This document shows positions 14,772 through 19,225 of a DNA stretch of 19,225 nt, one piece after another. The notes under the pieces were generated by a model. That model was not told the origin of the DNA and did no database searches. It saw only the letters and a list, made by a program, of their open reading frames with translations. Position numbers and translations under genes: made by a program. The DNA comes from Clostridiales bacterium (GTDB lineage Bacteria > Bacillota > Clostridia > Lachnospirales > WQUN01): assembly GCA_031271275.1 (NCBI GenBank), contig JAISWA010000054.1, positions 1-19,225 on the forward strand, read 5' to 3'. Within the stretch, counting starts at the first letter, position 1, and each line of letters starts with the position of its first letter.

Positions 14772-15196
14772 AATAAAGGCGGAGGGCGATTTGAAAGGGG
14801 ATACGGATGGGAGAGAAAACGTACCTGCGCGTCGCGGTTTTCCACGGCAGCCCCCGGAAGGGGAATACCTACCGCGTCACAAAAATTTTCATGGAGGAAT
14901 TGTCAAACTGCGGCGAAGTACAGTAAATGGGAGAAGATGCCGGACGTGAAACAAAAAAATTTCGAAGATAAATTGCGCCGCGCCGCGAGAAAGTTTTACC
15001 GGTCAAAAGAAAGACAGCCGTATCTTTCGACTGTCTTCATGTATTATATGTCACGGTTTGTTTTGAAAAAATATATCGGCGCGGGCAACTACCCGTATGA
15101 ATATTGGAAGGAACAAGGGTATTTTAAGAAGCGGCCGTTTTAAATAGCTAAACAGCGTTAAAGACAGAACAATTCAACCCTGCCTCCGCCTTTATT
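14772..15196. repeat. 14-bp inverted repeat flanking the FMN-reductase remnant
   Basis: AATAAAGGCGGAGG occurs at 14772-14785 and its exact complement at 15183-15196. The left copy also contains purine-rich GGAGG. The pair may mark the ends of a rearranged or inserted segment, but 14 bp is short enough for coincidence in a window this size. Between the remnant's stop and the smORF stop (15144-15315) nothing else but repeat copy B was found. Confidence 0.5.
14807..15143 (+). pseudogene. Remnant of a flavodoxin-like NADPH-dependent FMN reductase
   Basis: The first part (14807-14926, 39 codons from ATG to TAA) gives MGEKTYLRVAVFHGSPRKGN..., containing the FMN phosphate-binding motif GSPRKGNT of the family, then stops after GEVQ. 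The second part (about 14913-15143, another frame) has a charged helix then YLSTVFMYYMSRFV and a YEYWKEQGYF end, typical of the C-terminus of the same family. Complete members are about 220-250 residues, so some 100-130 residues of the middle, including flavin and cofactor contacts, appear deleted with a frame change. Either piece alone could be translated, but neither would fold as an FMN reductase. The remnant is flanked by a 14-bp inverted repeat (14772-14785 and 15183-15196). Confidence 0.72.
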
Positions 15197-15243
15197 GCAA
15201 AAAGCCGGGCTATAAAAACAACCCGCCGATATCTTTCGGGCAC

Positions 15244-15310
15244 CGCTGAAATCCGCGATTAAACCATTCGCGGATTTCAAAACGCGCGCCCTTGTTCGTC
15301 GGGTTCTTTT
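15244..15310 (-). repeat. 67-bp dispersed palindromic repeat, copy B (inverted)
   Basis: Read on the minus strand this matches copy A (12963-13030) with one loop substitution and one missing G. It keeps the 11-bp stem GAAATCCGCGA / TCGCGGATTTC. It starts 5 bp after the stop of the 52-codon minus-strand gene, in the same orientation to that gene as copy A has to rnc. Similarity ends sharply on both sides, and the foldback arms around copy A are absent here. Confidence 0.92.
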
Positions 15311-15315
15311 GCGTT

Positions 15316-15474
15316 TCATTTTTTATGGGGTTTTCTCGCTTCTTCATAGGTCGGTAATTGTAACCCCTCAACGCTTGCCGCTTTTGCGATTACTTCGTAT
15401 GCTTCTTCCGCGCTGTCGGCGTTTGCAATCCTGTCCGCCAACAACGCCAATATAACCTTTGTCTCATATGCCAT
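15316..15474 (-). CDS. Small uncharacterised protein (52 residues)
   Basis: An ATG at 15474 is preceded by AAGGAGGTGGGGATAA, the strongest type of ribosome binding site, and the frame stays open for 52 codons to TGA. The protein begins MAYETKVILALLADRI and continues with NADSAEEAYEVIAKAASVEGLQLPTYEEARK. It is acidic and probably almost all helical, with no transmembrane segment, cysteine or known catalytic motif. An extended -10 promoter (TGCTATACT) lies about 50 bp upstream, so it has its own transcription unit between convergent and tandem neighbours. I do not recognise its function. Good start signals and balanced amino-acid composition argue that it is a real gene rather than a chance frame. 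Confidence 0.7.
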   Translation of the reverse strand: MAYETKVILALLADRIANADSAEEAYEVIAKAASVEGLQLPTYEEARKPHKK

Positions 15475-15521
15475 TTATCCCCACCTCCTTGGTCAATCTC
15501 TTGTTTTCGCGAACGCAATAC

Positions 15522-15551
15522 AGTATAGCAAATCCTGCGGAGACGCCGCAA
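15522..15551 (-). promoter_or_regulatory. Promoter of the 52-codon gene
   Basis: On the minus strand TGCTATACT is an extended -10, with a partial -35 TTGCGG 18 bp upstream. A 6-bp inverted repeat GGAGAC-N9-GTCTCC (15539-15544 and 15554-15559) covers the -35 box and could be an operator or a weak hairpin ending the upstream exporter transcript. No T tract follows it. Confidence 0.55.
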
Positions 15552-15572
15552 TTGTCTCCCGGAAGCAGATAA

Positions 15573-16013
15573 TCAGCGCGCGTTCCCCGGCCGTTTCCGG
15601 ACTGCCCGGCGAAACGCTATGGAAGTAAAACCGATTGCCATTGCCATCATTCCGATTTCGAGCAGGGTTTCAACGCCCACTGCCAAACCTTCCTGCGTAT
15701 GCCCGTCAATAAGGTAAAGCATCGTGCGGTACAGTCCCATTCCGGGAACCAACGGTATTACCGCCACATGGGTAAAAAGCGTGGCGGGTTTTTTCATTAA
15801 CCGGGCGGAAACCTCGCCGAAAATGGCGAGAACCGAAGTGGCGATTAAATACGCCGGAAGTTTCCCGCCCAGTAAACTTAACACCACCCAACCAAACCCG
15901 CCGGCTACCGCGCTGACCGGAATCGTTTTGTACGGCGCGCGGAAAATAAGCGCAAGGAACCCGGTCGCCACCGTACAGTAGATAAATTCCACGAATAAAG
16001 AAGCCCAGTTCAT
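15573..16013 (-). CDS. Threonine/serine exporter family, YjjB-like (ThrE_2) subunit
   Basis: The protein is 146 residues from the ATG at 16013 (MNWASLFVEF), whose first bases overlap the stop of the preceding exporter subunit (ATGA). It has four to five hydrophobic segments (e.g. VEFIYCTVATGFLALIF, AGGFGWVVLSLL, VAVIPLVPGMGLY), and the VPGMGLYRTMLYLI stretch is typical of this domain. In the split form of the ThrE family this small membrane protein works with the YjjP-like partner; E. coli YjjPB has been linked to succinate export and the fused ThrE to threonine/serine export. The substrate here is unknown. An upstream extension of this frame overlaps the partner gene and has no ribosome binding site, so the ATG is preferred. 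Confidence 0.88.
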   Translation of the reverse strand: MNWASLFVEFIYCTVATGFLALIFRAPYKTIPVSAVAGGFGWVVLSLLGGKLPAYLIATSVLAIFGEVSARLMKKPATLFTHVAVIPLVPGMGLYRTMLYLIDGHTQEGLAVGVETLLEIGMMAMAIGFTSIAFRRAVRKRPGNAR

Positions 16014-16789
16014 CACAAAACCCTTTCGCAAAACTCTTTCAAGCCAAGCACGATACCCACCCCGGCTGCCAGCGAAGCGGAAACCAGCACGACCTCGGCG
16101 GCGCGCGCCACACCCGACACCAAATCGCCGCGCATGGTGTCGCGTATGGAGTTGGTCATGGCGAGCCCGGGAAGCAGCGGCATTAACGCGCCGGCAATGA
16201 TCGCGTCCGCGTTGGCGACGGGGAAAATGCCCGCGGTTAAATTCGCGGAAAGCGCGATTAGCATACTTCCAATCAGGCTGACCAGAAACGGAAAGCTGTC
16301 CTCGCGTTTTAAAACCCCGGCTATCGCCTGTACCGTCAACCCGCACAACGTCGCGACGGCAAAGTCAAGACAGCCGCCCCCGAACAACAGCGAAAAAAAG
16401 CCCGAAGACCCCGCCGCGCCTATCAGCCCGTGCCAACGCGGCGCGGCGCTTGGGTTAAGCAGCTCCGTAAAAATTTCAACCGCCTGCGCCAACTTTATTT
16501 CGTTGGATTCAATTTTGCGGCAGGCGTCGTTGGCGCGGTCTATCGCGGAAAGGTTGAATGAACGCCGGGTCACCCTGCGGAACGCCGTGACGGACGGTTC
16601 GCCCTTACGCGAGAGCGTAGCGATTGCGCCGGTGGGCAGCGCCATTATTTGCGCGTTTTCCGCGCCGAAGCTTTTGCAGATTCGCTCGGCGCCTTCTTCC
16701 GCGCGGTAAGTTTCCGCGCCGTTTTCCAAAAATACGTGGGAAGCGAGCAACGCGCAGTTTAAAACGTCGGGCAGGGGATAATACTCCAT
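16013..16789 (-). CDS. Threonine/serine exporter family, YjjP-like (ThrE_1) subunit
   Basis: The protein is 258 residues. A soluble N-terminal domain of about 110 residues contains the family pattern LENGAETYRAEEGAERIC and TGAIATL, followed by about five membrane segments (HGLIGAAGSSGFFSLLFGG, FAVATLCGLTVQAIAG, SLIGSMLIALSANLTAGIF, IIAGALMPLLPGLAMTNSIRDTMRGDLVSG, VLVSASLAAGVGIVLGL). The PGLAMTNSIRD motif is characteristic. It pairs with the YjjB-like subunit encoded by the next, overlapping gene to form an inner-membrane exporter of small acids or amino acids. The ATG at 16789 has GGTGA upstream. A promoter candidate lies at 16805-16832, back to back with the rpmG promoter. Confidence 0.92.
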   Translation of the reverse strand: MEYYPLPDVLNCALLASHVFLENGAETYRAEEGAERICKSFGAENAQIMALPTGAIATLSRKGEPSVTAFRRVTRRSFNLSAIDRANDACRKIESNEIKLAQAVEIFTELLNPSAAPRWHGLIGAAGSSGFFSLLFGGGCLDFAVATLCGLTVQAIAGVLKREDSFPFLVSLIGSMLIALSANLTAGIFPVANADAIIAGALMPLLPGLAMTNSIRDTMRGDLVSGVARAAEVVLVSASLAAGVGIVLGLKEFCERVL

Positions 16790-16804
16790 AAAATCACCGG
16801 GGTT

Positions 16805-16832
16805 ATTTTATTTCTTTATCCGGAAAAGTAAA
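16805..16832 (-). promoter_or_regulatory. Candidate promoter of the exporter pair
   Basis: On the minus strand TTTACT (16832-16827) and TAAAAT (16810-16805) are separated by 16 bp. The -35 box is only 7 bp from that of the divergent rpmG promoter, so the two units may interfere or share a regulator. Confidence 0.45.
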
Positions 16833-16839
16833 GAATTGT

Positions 16840-16868
16840 TTGACATGCCGCATGAGCTGTGCTACCAT
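16840..16868 (+). promoter_or_regulatory. Sigma-A-type promoter of rpmG-secE-nusG
   Basis: TTGACA (16840-16845) is exact and TACCAT (16863-16868) matches four of six bases, with a 17-bp spacer. Transcription would start near 16875, about 65 nt before the rpmG ATG. Confidence 0.7.
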
Positions 16869-16878
16869 CCAAACGAAG

Positions 16879-16900
16879 CAAAGGCGCGCGCCTTTTTTTT
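16879..16900 (+). terminator. Terminator-like hairpin in the rpmG leader
   Basis: AAAGGC and GCCTTT pair around a GCGC loop, followed by an unbroken T run. It sits within about 25 nt of the predicted start of transcription and ahead of rpmG, so if functional it acts as an early attenuator and not as the end of an upstream gene. The stem is short. Confidence 0.5.
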
Positions 16901-16939
16901 GTGCGCGTGAAATAAAACTGTTAAGAGTGAGGGATAAGC

Positions 16940-17089
16940 ATGAGATCGAAGATCACACTGGCCTGCGTGGACTGCAAGCAGCGCAACTACAACACGACCA
17001 AGGAAAAAAAGAACCATCCCGACCGTATGGAGACCAAAAAGTTCTGCCGTTTCTGCAATAAGCACACCGTCCATCGGGAAACCAAATAA
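16940..17089 (+). CDS. rpmG: 50S ribosomal protein L33
   Basis: The protein is 49 residues, the usual L33 size, starting MRSKITLACVDC. Two Cys-x2-Cys pairs (CVDC and CRFC) mark it as the zinc-binding form. The RNYNTTKEKKN segment and HTVHRETK C-terminus are typical. The ribosome binding site is GTGAGGGA. It opens the conserved rpmG-secE-nusG-rplK-rplA cluster. No tRNA-Trp gene lies between it and secE, although this is common in relatives. Confidence 0.95.
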   Translation: MRSKITLACVDCKQRNYNTTKEKKNHPDRMETKKFCRFCNKHTVHRETK

Positions 17090-17091
17090 TA

Positions 17092-17116
17092 CTAATCTTC
17101 TTTAGTGGAAGATTAG
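17092..17116 (+). other. Stem-loop between rpmG and secE
   Basis: CTAATCTTC (17092-17100) and GAAGATTAG (17108-17116) form a perfect 9-bp stem with a 7-nt loop. No T run follows directly, so it is more likely an mRNA processing or stability element than a terminator. Confidence 0.55.
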
Positions 17117-17145
17117 CATAGGAAACAAAGTAGGAGGTTTTTTTA

Positions 17146-17364
17146 ATGGCTGATGAAGAAAAAAAGGGAAGGAATTTCATCGTCGAGAAGTTTGTCGAGT
17201 ACCGGGCGGAATTTCGCAAAATCGTGTGGCCTTCCCGTCCCGAGCTGATTAAGCACACCATCACCACCATTGTTATTTCGTTGATTTTCGGCGCGTTTAT
17301 CGCGCTGACCGACGGCGTACTCGGCGTTACGTTCACTTCAATCGTAAGCCGGTTTACCTCGTAA
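17146..17364 (+). CDS. secE: Protein translocase subunit SecE
   Basis: The protein is 72 residues. The amphipathic helix with the signature EFRKIVWPSRPEL is at about 21-33, followed by one membrane span (ITTIVISLIFGAFIALTDGVL). This is the short Gram-positive form with a single transmembrane segment. It clamps SecY in the SecYEG channel of the cytoplasmic membrane. TAGGAGG precedes the ATG. nusG starts within about 10 bp of its stop, the standard arrangement. Confidence 0.96.
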   Translation: MADEEKKGRNFIVEKFVEYRAEFRKIVWPSRPELIKHTITTIVISLIFGAFIALTDGVLGVTFTSIVSRFTS

Positions 17365-17374
17365 GGTGGCTGAC

Positions 17375-17899
17375 GTGGCGGAGATTGAGGATGCGAAGTG
17401 GTATGTGGTGCATACCTATTCCGGGTACGAAAACAAAGTAAAAGCGAATATCGAGAAAATTATCGAGAACCGCGGTATGCAGGACGTGATAGACCAGGTG
17501 GTCGTGCCGACGCAGGAAGGCATTGAAATGAAAAACGGCCGCAAGAAATCCGTCCAACGGAAAATTTTCCCCGGGTATGTGCTGCTTAAAATGATTATGA
17601 ACGACGATACGTGGTATGTGGTGCGCAATACGCGCGGCGTGACCAGTTTCGTCGGGCCGGGCTCCAAGCCGGTGGCGCTTTCCGACGAGGAAGTTATCTC
17701 TATGGGCATCGAAATGCCCGACATCGAGCTTGACTTGAGCCTTGAGGAACTGGTGCGCGTGATTGCCGGGCCGTTCGAAGGCTCAATCGGCAACGTAAAA
17801 GAAATAAACGCCCAGAAAAAAACGGTCAAGATACGCCTTTCCATCTTTGGCCGCGAAACGTTTGTGGAACTGGATTATCACATGCTGCAACGGGTATAA
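17375..17899 (+). CDS. nusG: Transcription termination/antitermination protein NusG
   Basis: The protein is 174 residues from a GTG at 17375, giving an N-terminus of MAEIEDAKWYVVHTYSGYENKVK. A GTG nine bases earlier (17366) is also in frame, but AAGGTGG is placed correctly only for the later one. The NGN domain (about 9-105) includes FPGYVLLKMIMND and VRNTRGVTSFVG. The C-terminal KOW domain includes VIAGPFEGSIGNV. It binds RNA polymerase and couples elongation to translation or termination. It follows secE closely, and rplK follows about 50 bp later with its own strong ribosome binding site. Confidence 0.96.
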   Translation: MAEIEDAKWYVVHTYSGYENKVKANIEKIIENRGMQDVIDQVVVPTQEGIEMKNGRKKSVQRKIFPGYVLLKMIMNDDTWYVVRNTRGVTSFVGPGSKPVALSDEEVISMGIEMPDIELDLSLEELVRVIAGPFEGSIGNVKEINAQKKTVKIRLSIFGRETFVELDYHMLQRV

Positions 17900-17952
17900 T
17901 ATTTTAAATAAGTGGGAGGATTTTTCCGCTAAAACCACAAGGAGGCTTTTTT

Positions 17953-18384
17953 ATGGCAAAGAAAGTAAGCGGCTACGTGAAGCTGCAAATCGCCGCGGGC
18001 AAGGCGACGCCCGCGCCCCCGGTAGGCCCGGCGTTGGGTCAGCACGGCGTGAACATCATGGGTTTCTGTAAGGAATTTAACGAGCGCACCCAGTCGCAGG
18101 CGGGTTTGATTATCCCCGTCGTCATCACGATTTATCAGGACAAGAGCTACACCTTCATCACCAAGACGCCGCCCGCCGCCGTTTTGTTAAAAAAGGCGTG
18201 CAATGTGGAGTCCGGCTCGGCGGTTCCCAACCGCACCAAAGTCGCGCAAGTTTCCAAAGAGGACCTTCGCAAAATCGCGGAACAAAAAATGCCCGACCTT
18301 AACGCCGCGTCGGTAGAGGCGGCAATGAGCATGGTCGCGGGTACCGCCCGCAGCATGGGCATCACTGTGAAGGAGGACCAATAA
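17953..18384 (+). CDS. rplK: 50S ribosomal protein L11
   Basis: The protein is 143 residues, normal for L11. The N-terminal segment KLQIAAGKATPAPPVGPALGQHGVNIMGFCKEFN is the conserved proline-rich domain bound by elongation and release factors, and the C-terminal RNA-binding domain includes the KTPPAAVLLKKA segment and ends AGTARSMGITV. It forms the L11 stalk base with 23S rRNA. AAGGAGG precedes the ATG. The rplA start lies 1 bp after the stop, so L11 and L1 are likely co-translated. Confidence 0.97.
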   Translation: MAKKVSGYVKLQIAAGKATPAPPVGPALGQHGVNIMGFCKEFNERTQSQAGLIIPVVITIYQDKSYTFITKTPPAAVLLKKACNVESGSAVPNRTKVAQVSKEDLRKIAEQKMPDLNAASVEAAMSMVAGTARSMGITVKEDQ

Positions 18385-18385
18385 T

Positions 18386-19081
18386 ATGAAGCGCGGGAAA
18401 AAATATGCCGAAAAGGCGAAACTGATTGAAAAAGGGAAGCTGTACGACGTTACCGAAGCCATCGACCTTGTGCAAAAAACGTCCGTAGCCAAGTTTGACG
18501 AAACGGTGGAGGCGCATGTGCGCCTCGGCGTTGACTCGCGCCATGCCGACCAACAGGTGCGCGGCGCGGTGGTGCTGCCCCACGGCACGGGTAAAAAAGT
18601 GCGGGTGTTGGTGTTCGCCAAAGGCGAGAAGGCGGCGGAAGCGGAACAGGCGGGCGCGGACTACGTAGGCGCGGAAGATATGATCGCGAAGATTCAAGGC
18701 GAAAACTGGTTCGAGTTTGACGTGGTGGTAGCCACGCCTGATATGATGGGCGTAGTCGGGCGTCTGGGCCGCGTGCTCGGTCCCAAGGGCTTAATGCCAA
18801 ACCCCAAAGCCGGCACCGTTACGGCGGACGTTTCAAAAGCCATCGCCGATATCAAGGCGGGTAAAATCGAATACCGTCTGGATAAAACCAATATCATCCA
18901 CGTACCGCTCGGGAAAGTTTCCTTCGGGACGGAAAAACTGCAGGACAATTTCCAGACGCTGATGAGCGCGGTTATCAAGGCGAAGCCCGCCGCCGCGAAA
19001 GGTACGTACCTGCGCAGCGTCACCGTCGTTTGCACGATGGGCCCCGGCGTAAGGGTCAACCCGCTTAAAATTTCCGAGTAA
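18386..19081 (+). CDS. rplA: 50S ribosomal protein L1
   Basis: The protein is 231 residues, full length. Motifs include VDSRHADQQVRGAVVLPHGTGK, the DMMGVVGRLGRVLGPKGLMPNPK signature, and the RLDKTNIIHVPLGK and TVVCTMGPGVRVN C-terminal regions. It forms the mobile L1 stalk and in many bacteria represses the L11-L1 operon by binding its mRNA. The ribosome binding site AAGGAGG lies within the last codons of rplK. A terminator-like hairpin follows 27 bp after its stop. Confidence 0.97.
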   Translation: MKRGKKYAEKAKLIEKGKLYDVTEAIDLVQKTSVAKFDETVEAHVRLGVDSRHADQQVRGAVVLPHGTGKKVRVLVFAKGEKAAEAEQAGADYVGAEDMIAKIQGENWFEFDVVVATPDMMGVVGRLGRVLGPKGLMPNPKAGTVTADVSKAIADIKAGKIEYRLDKTNIIHVPLGKVSFGTEKLQDNFQTLMSAVIKAKPAAAKGTYLRSVTVVCTMGPGVRVNPLKISE

Positions 19082-19108
19082 CGCTTTCAAGGGTTAAATA
19101 GAACTTCG

Positions 19109-19136
19109 GGGACGTCCGTAAAGGGCGTCCCTTTTT
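19109..19136 (+). terminator. Intrinsic terminator after rplA
   Basis: GGGACGTCC (19109-19117) pairs with GGGCGTCCC (19123-19131) with one G-U pair across a GTAAA loop, followed by five T residues. It probably ends the rpmG-rplA transcript or attenuates it ahead of rplJ-rplL. Confidence 0.85.
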
Positions 19137-19139
19137 AGT

Positions 19140-19225
19140 GGTATAAGGTACGCACAGCTTTTCCCCTTCATATGTTATACCAAGGAGCGAAAAGAAAACC
19201 ACTTTTCGCTCCGCTGACGGTTGCC
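19140..19225 (+). promoter_or_regulatory. Structured leader, candidate L10 (rplJ) leader
   Basis: GGTATAA (19140-19146) pairs with TTATACC (19175-19181), and directly after it GGAGCGAAAAG (19184-19194) pairs perfectly with CTTTTCGCTCC (19202-19212). The window ends before any gene. In most Firmicutes rplJ-rplL follow rplA behind an autoregulatory L10-binding leader, so that is the likeliest identity. The characteristic L10-leader sequence motif could not be confirmed. Confidence 0.35.

Noticed and set aside
15524..15534. TATAGCAAATC resembling the foldback element's end (TATAGCGAATC)
   Set aside because: The match is 10 of 11 bases, it coincides with the -10 box of the small gene on the other strand, and no partner end was found, so chance is the better explanation.
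17090..17145. Possible tRNA-Trp between rpmG and secE
   Set aside because: The gap is only 56 bp and holds a 9-bp stem-loop and a ribosome binding site, with no cloverleaf.

Overview
The window looks like chromosomal core-genome DNA from a Gram-positive-type anaerobe, most likely a Clostridia-class Bacillota, possibly an uncultured lineage. This rests on the gene orders rpmF-plsX-acpP-rnc, tig-clpP-clpX, pta-ackA and rpmG-secE-nusG-rplK-rplA, on strong GGAGG-type ribosome binding sites and on the standard genetic code. The taxonomic call is an inference. No rRNA, tRNA, CRISPR array or transposase gene was seen.

Region 1 (1-3905, minus strand) is a compact four-gene set: an exported FecR-domain protein with a Pro/Thr-rich tail, a cyclic-nucleotide-binding/DUF2225 protein, an exported six-repeat NHL protein and a metallo-beta-lactamase-fold hydrolase that runs off the left edge. 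Gaps are 18 bp, 13 bp and a 4-bp ATGA overlap, so they are probably one transcript. The combination looks like an uncharacterised envelope/nucleotide-signalling module. Region 2 (4047-7363, minus) is the protein quality-control operon tig-clpP-clpX, with an extended -10 promoter at one end and a strong intrinsic terminator at the other.

Region 3 (7424-10699, plus) is a CheB-type methylesterase with a degenerate receiver domain, followed by pta and ackA, which make and use acetyl phosphate. pta carries a one-base frameshift in an A run. Region 4 (10718-12953, plus) starts with a perfect consensus promoter and holds rpmF, an intrinsic terminator, then plsX, acpP and rnc for phospholipid/fatty-acid synthesis and RNA processing.

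Region 5 (12890-15560) is the accessory part. A foldback, MITE-like element with 16-bp terminal inverted repeats overlaps the 3' end of rnc and supplies its last codons and stop. It carries a 68-bp core that recurs, inverted, 2.2 kb away. Between the two copies lie a HAD phosphatase and a thioredoxin-reductase-like flavoprotein lacking the usual NADPH motifs (both minus), and the remains of a flavodoxin-like FMN reductase (plus). Just beyond the second copy is a 52-codon gene (minus) with a strong ribosome binding site.

Region 6 (15573-16789, minus) is a two-subunit ThrE/YjjP-YjjB-type exporter. Region 7 (16840-19225, plus) is the ribosomal/secretion cluster rpmG-secE-nusG-rplK-rplA. It has a terminator-like hairpin just inside the rpmG leader, and a terminator plus further stem-loops after rplA where an rplJ leader would be expected.
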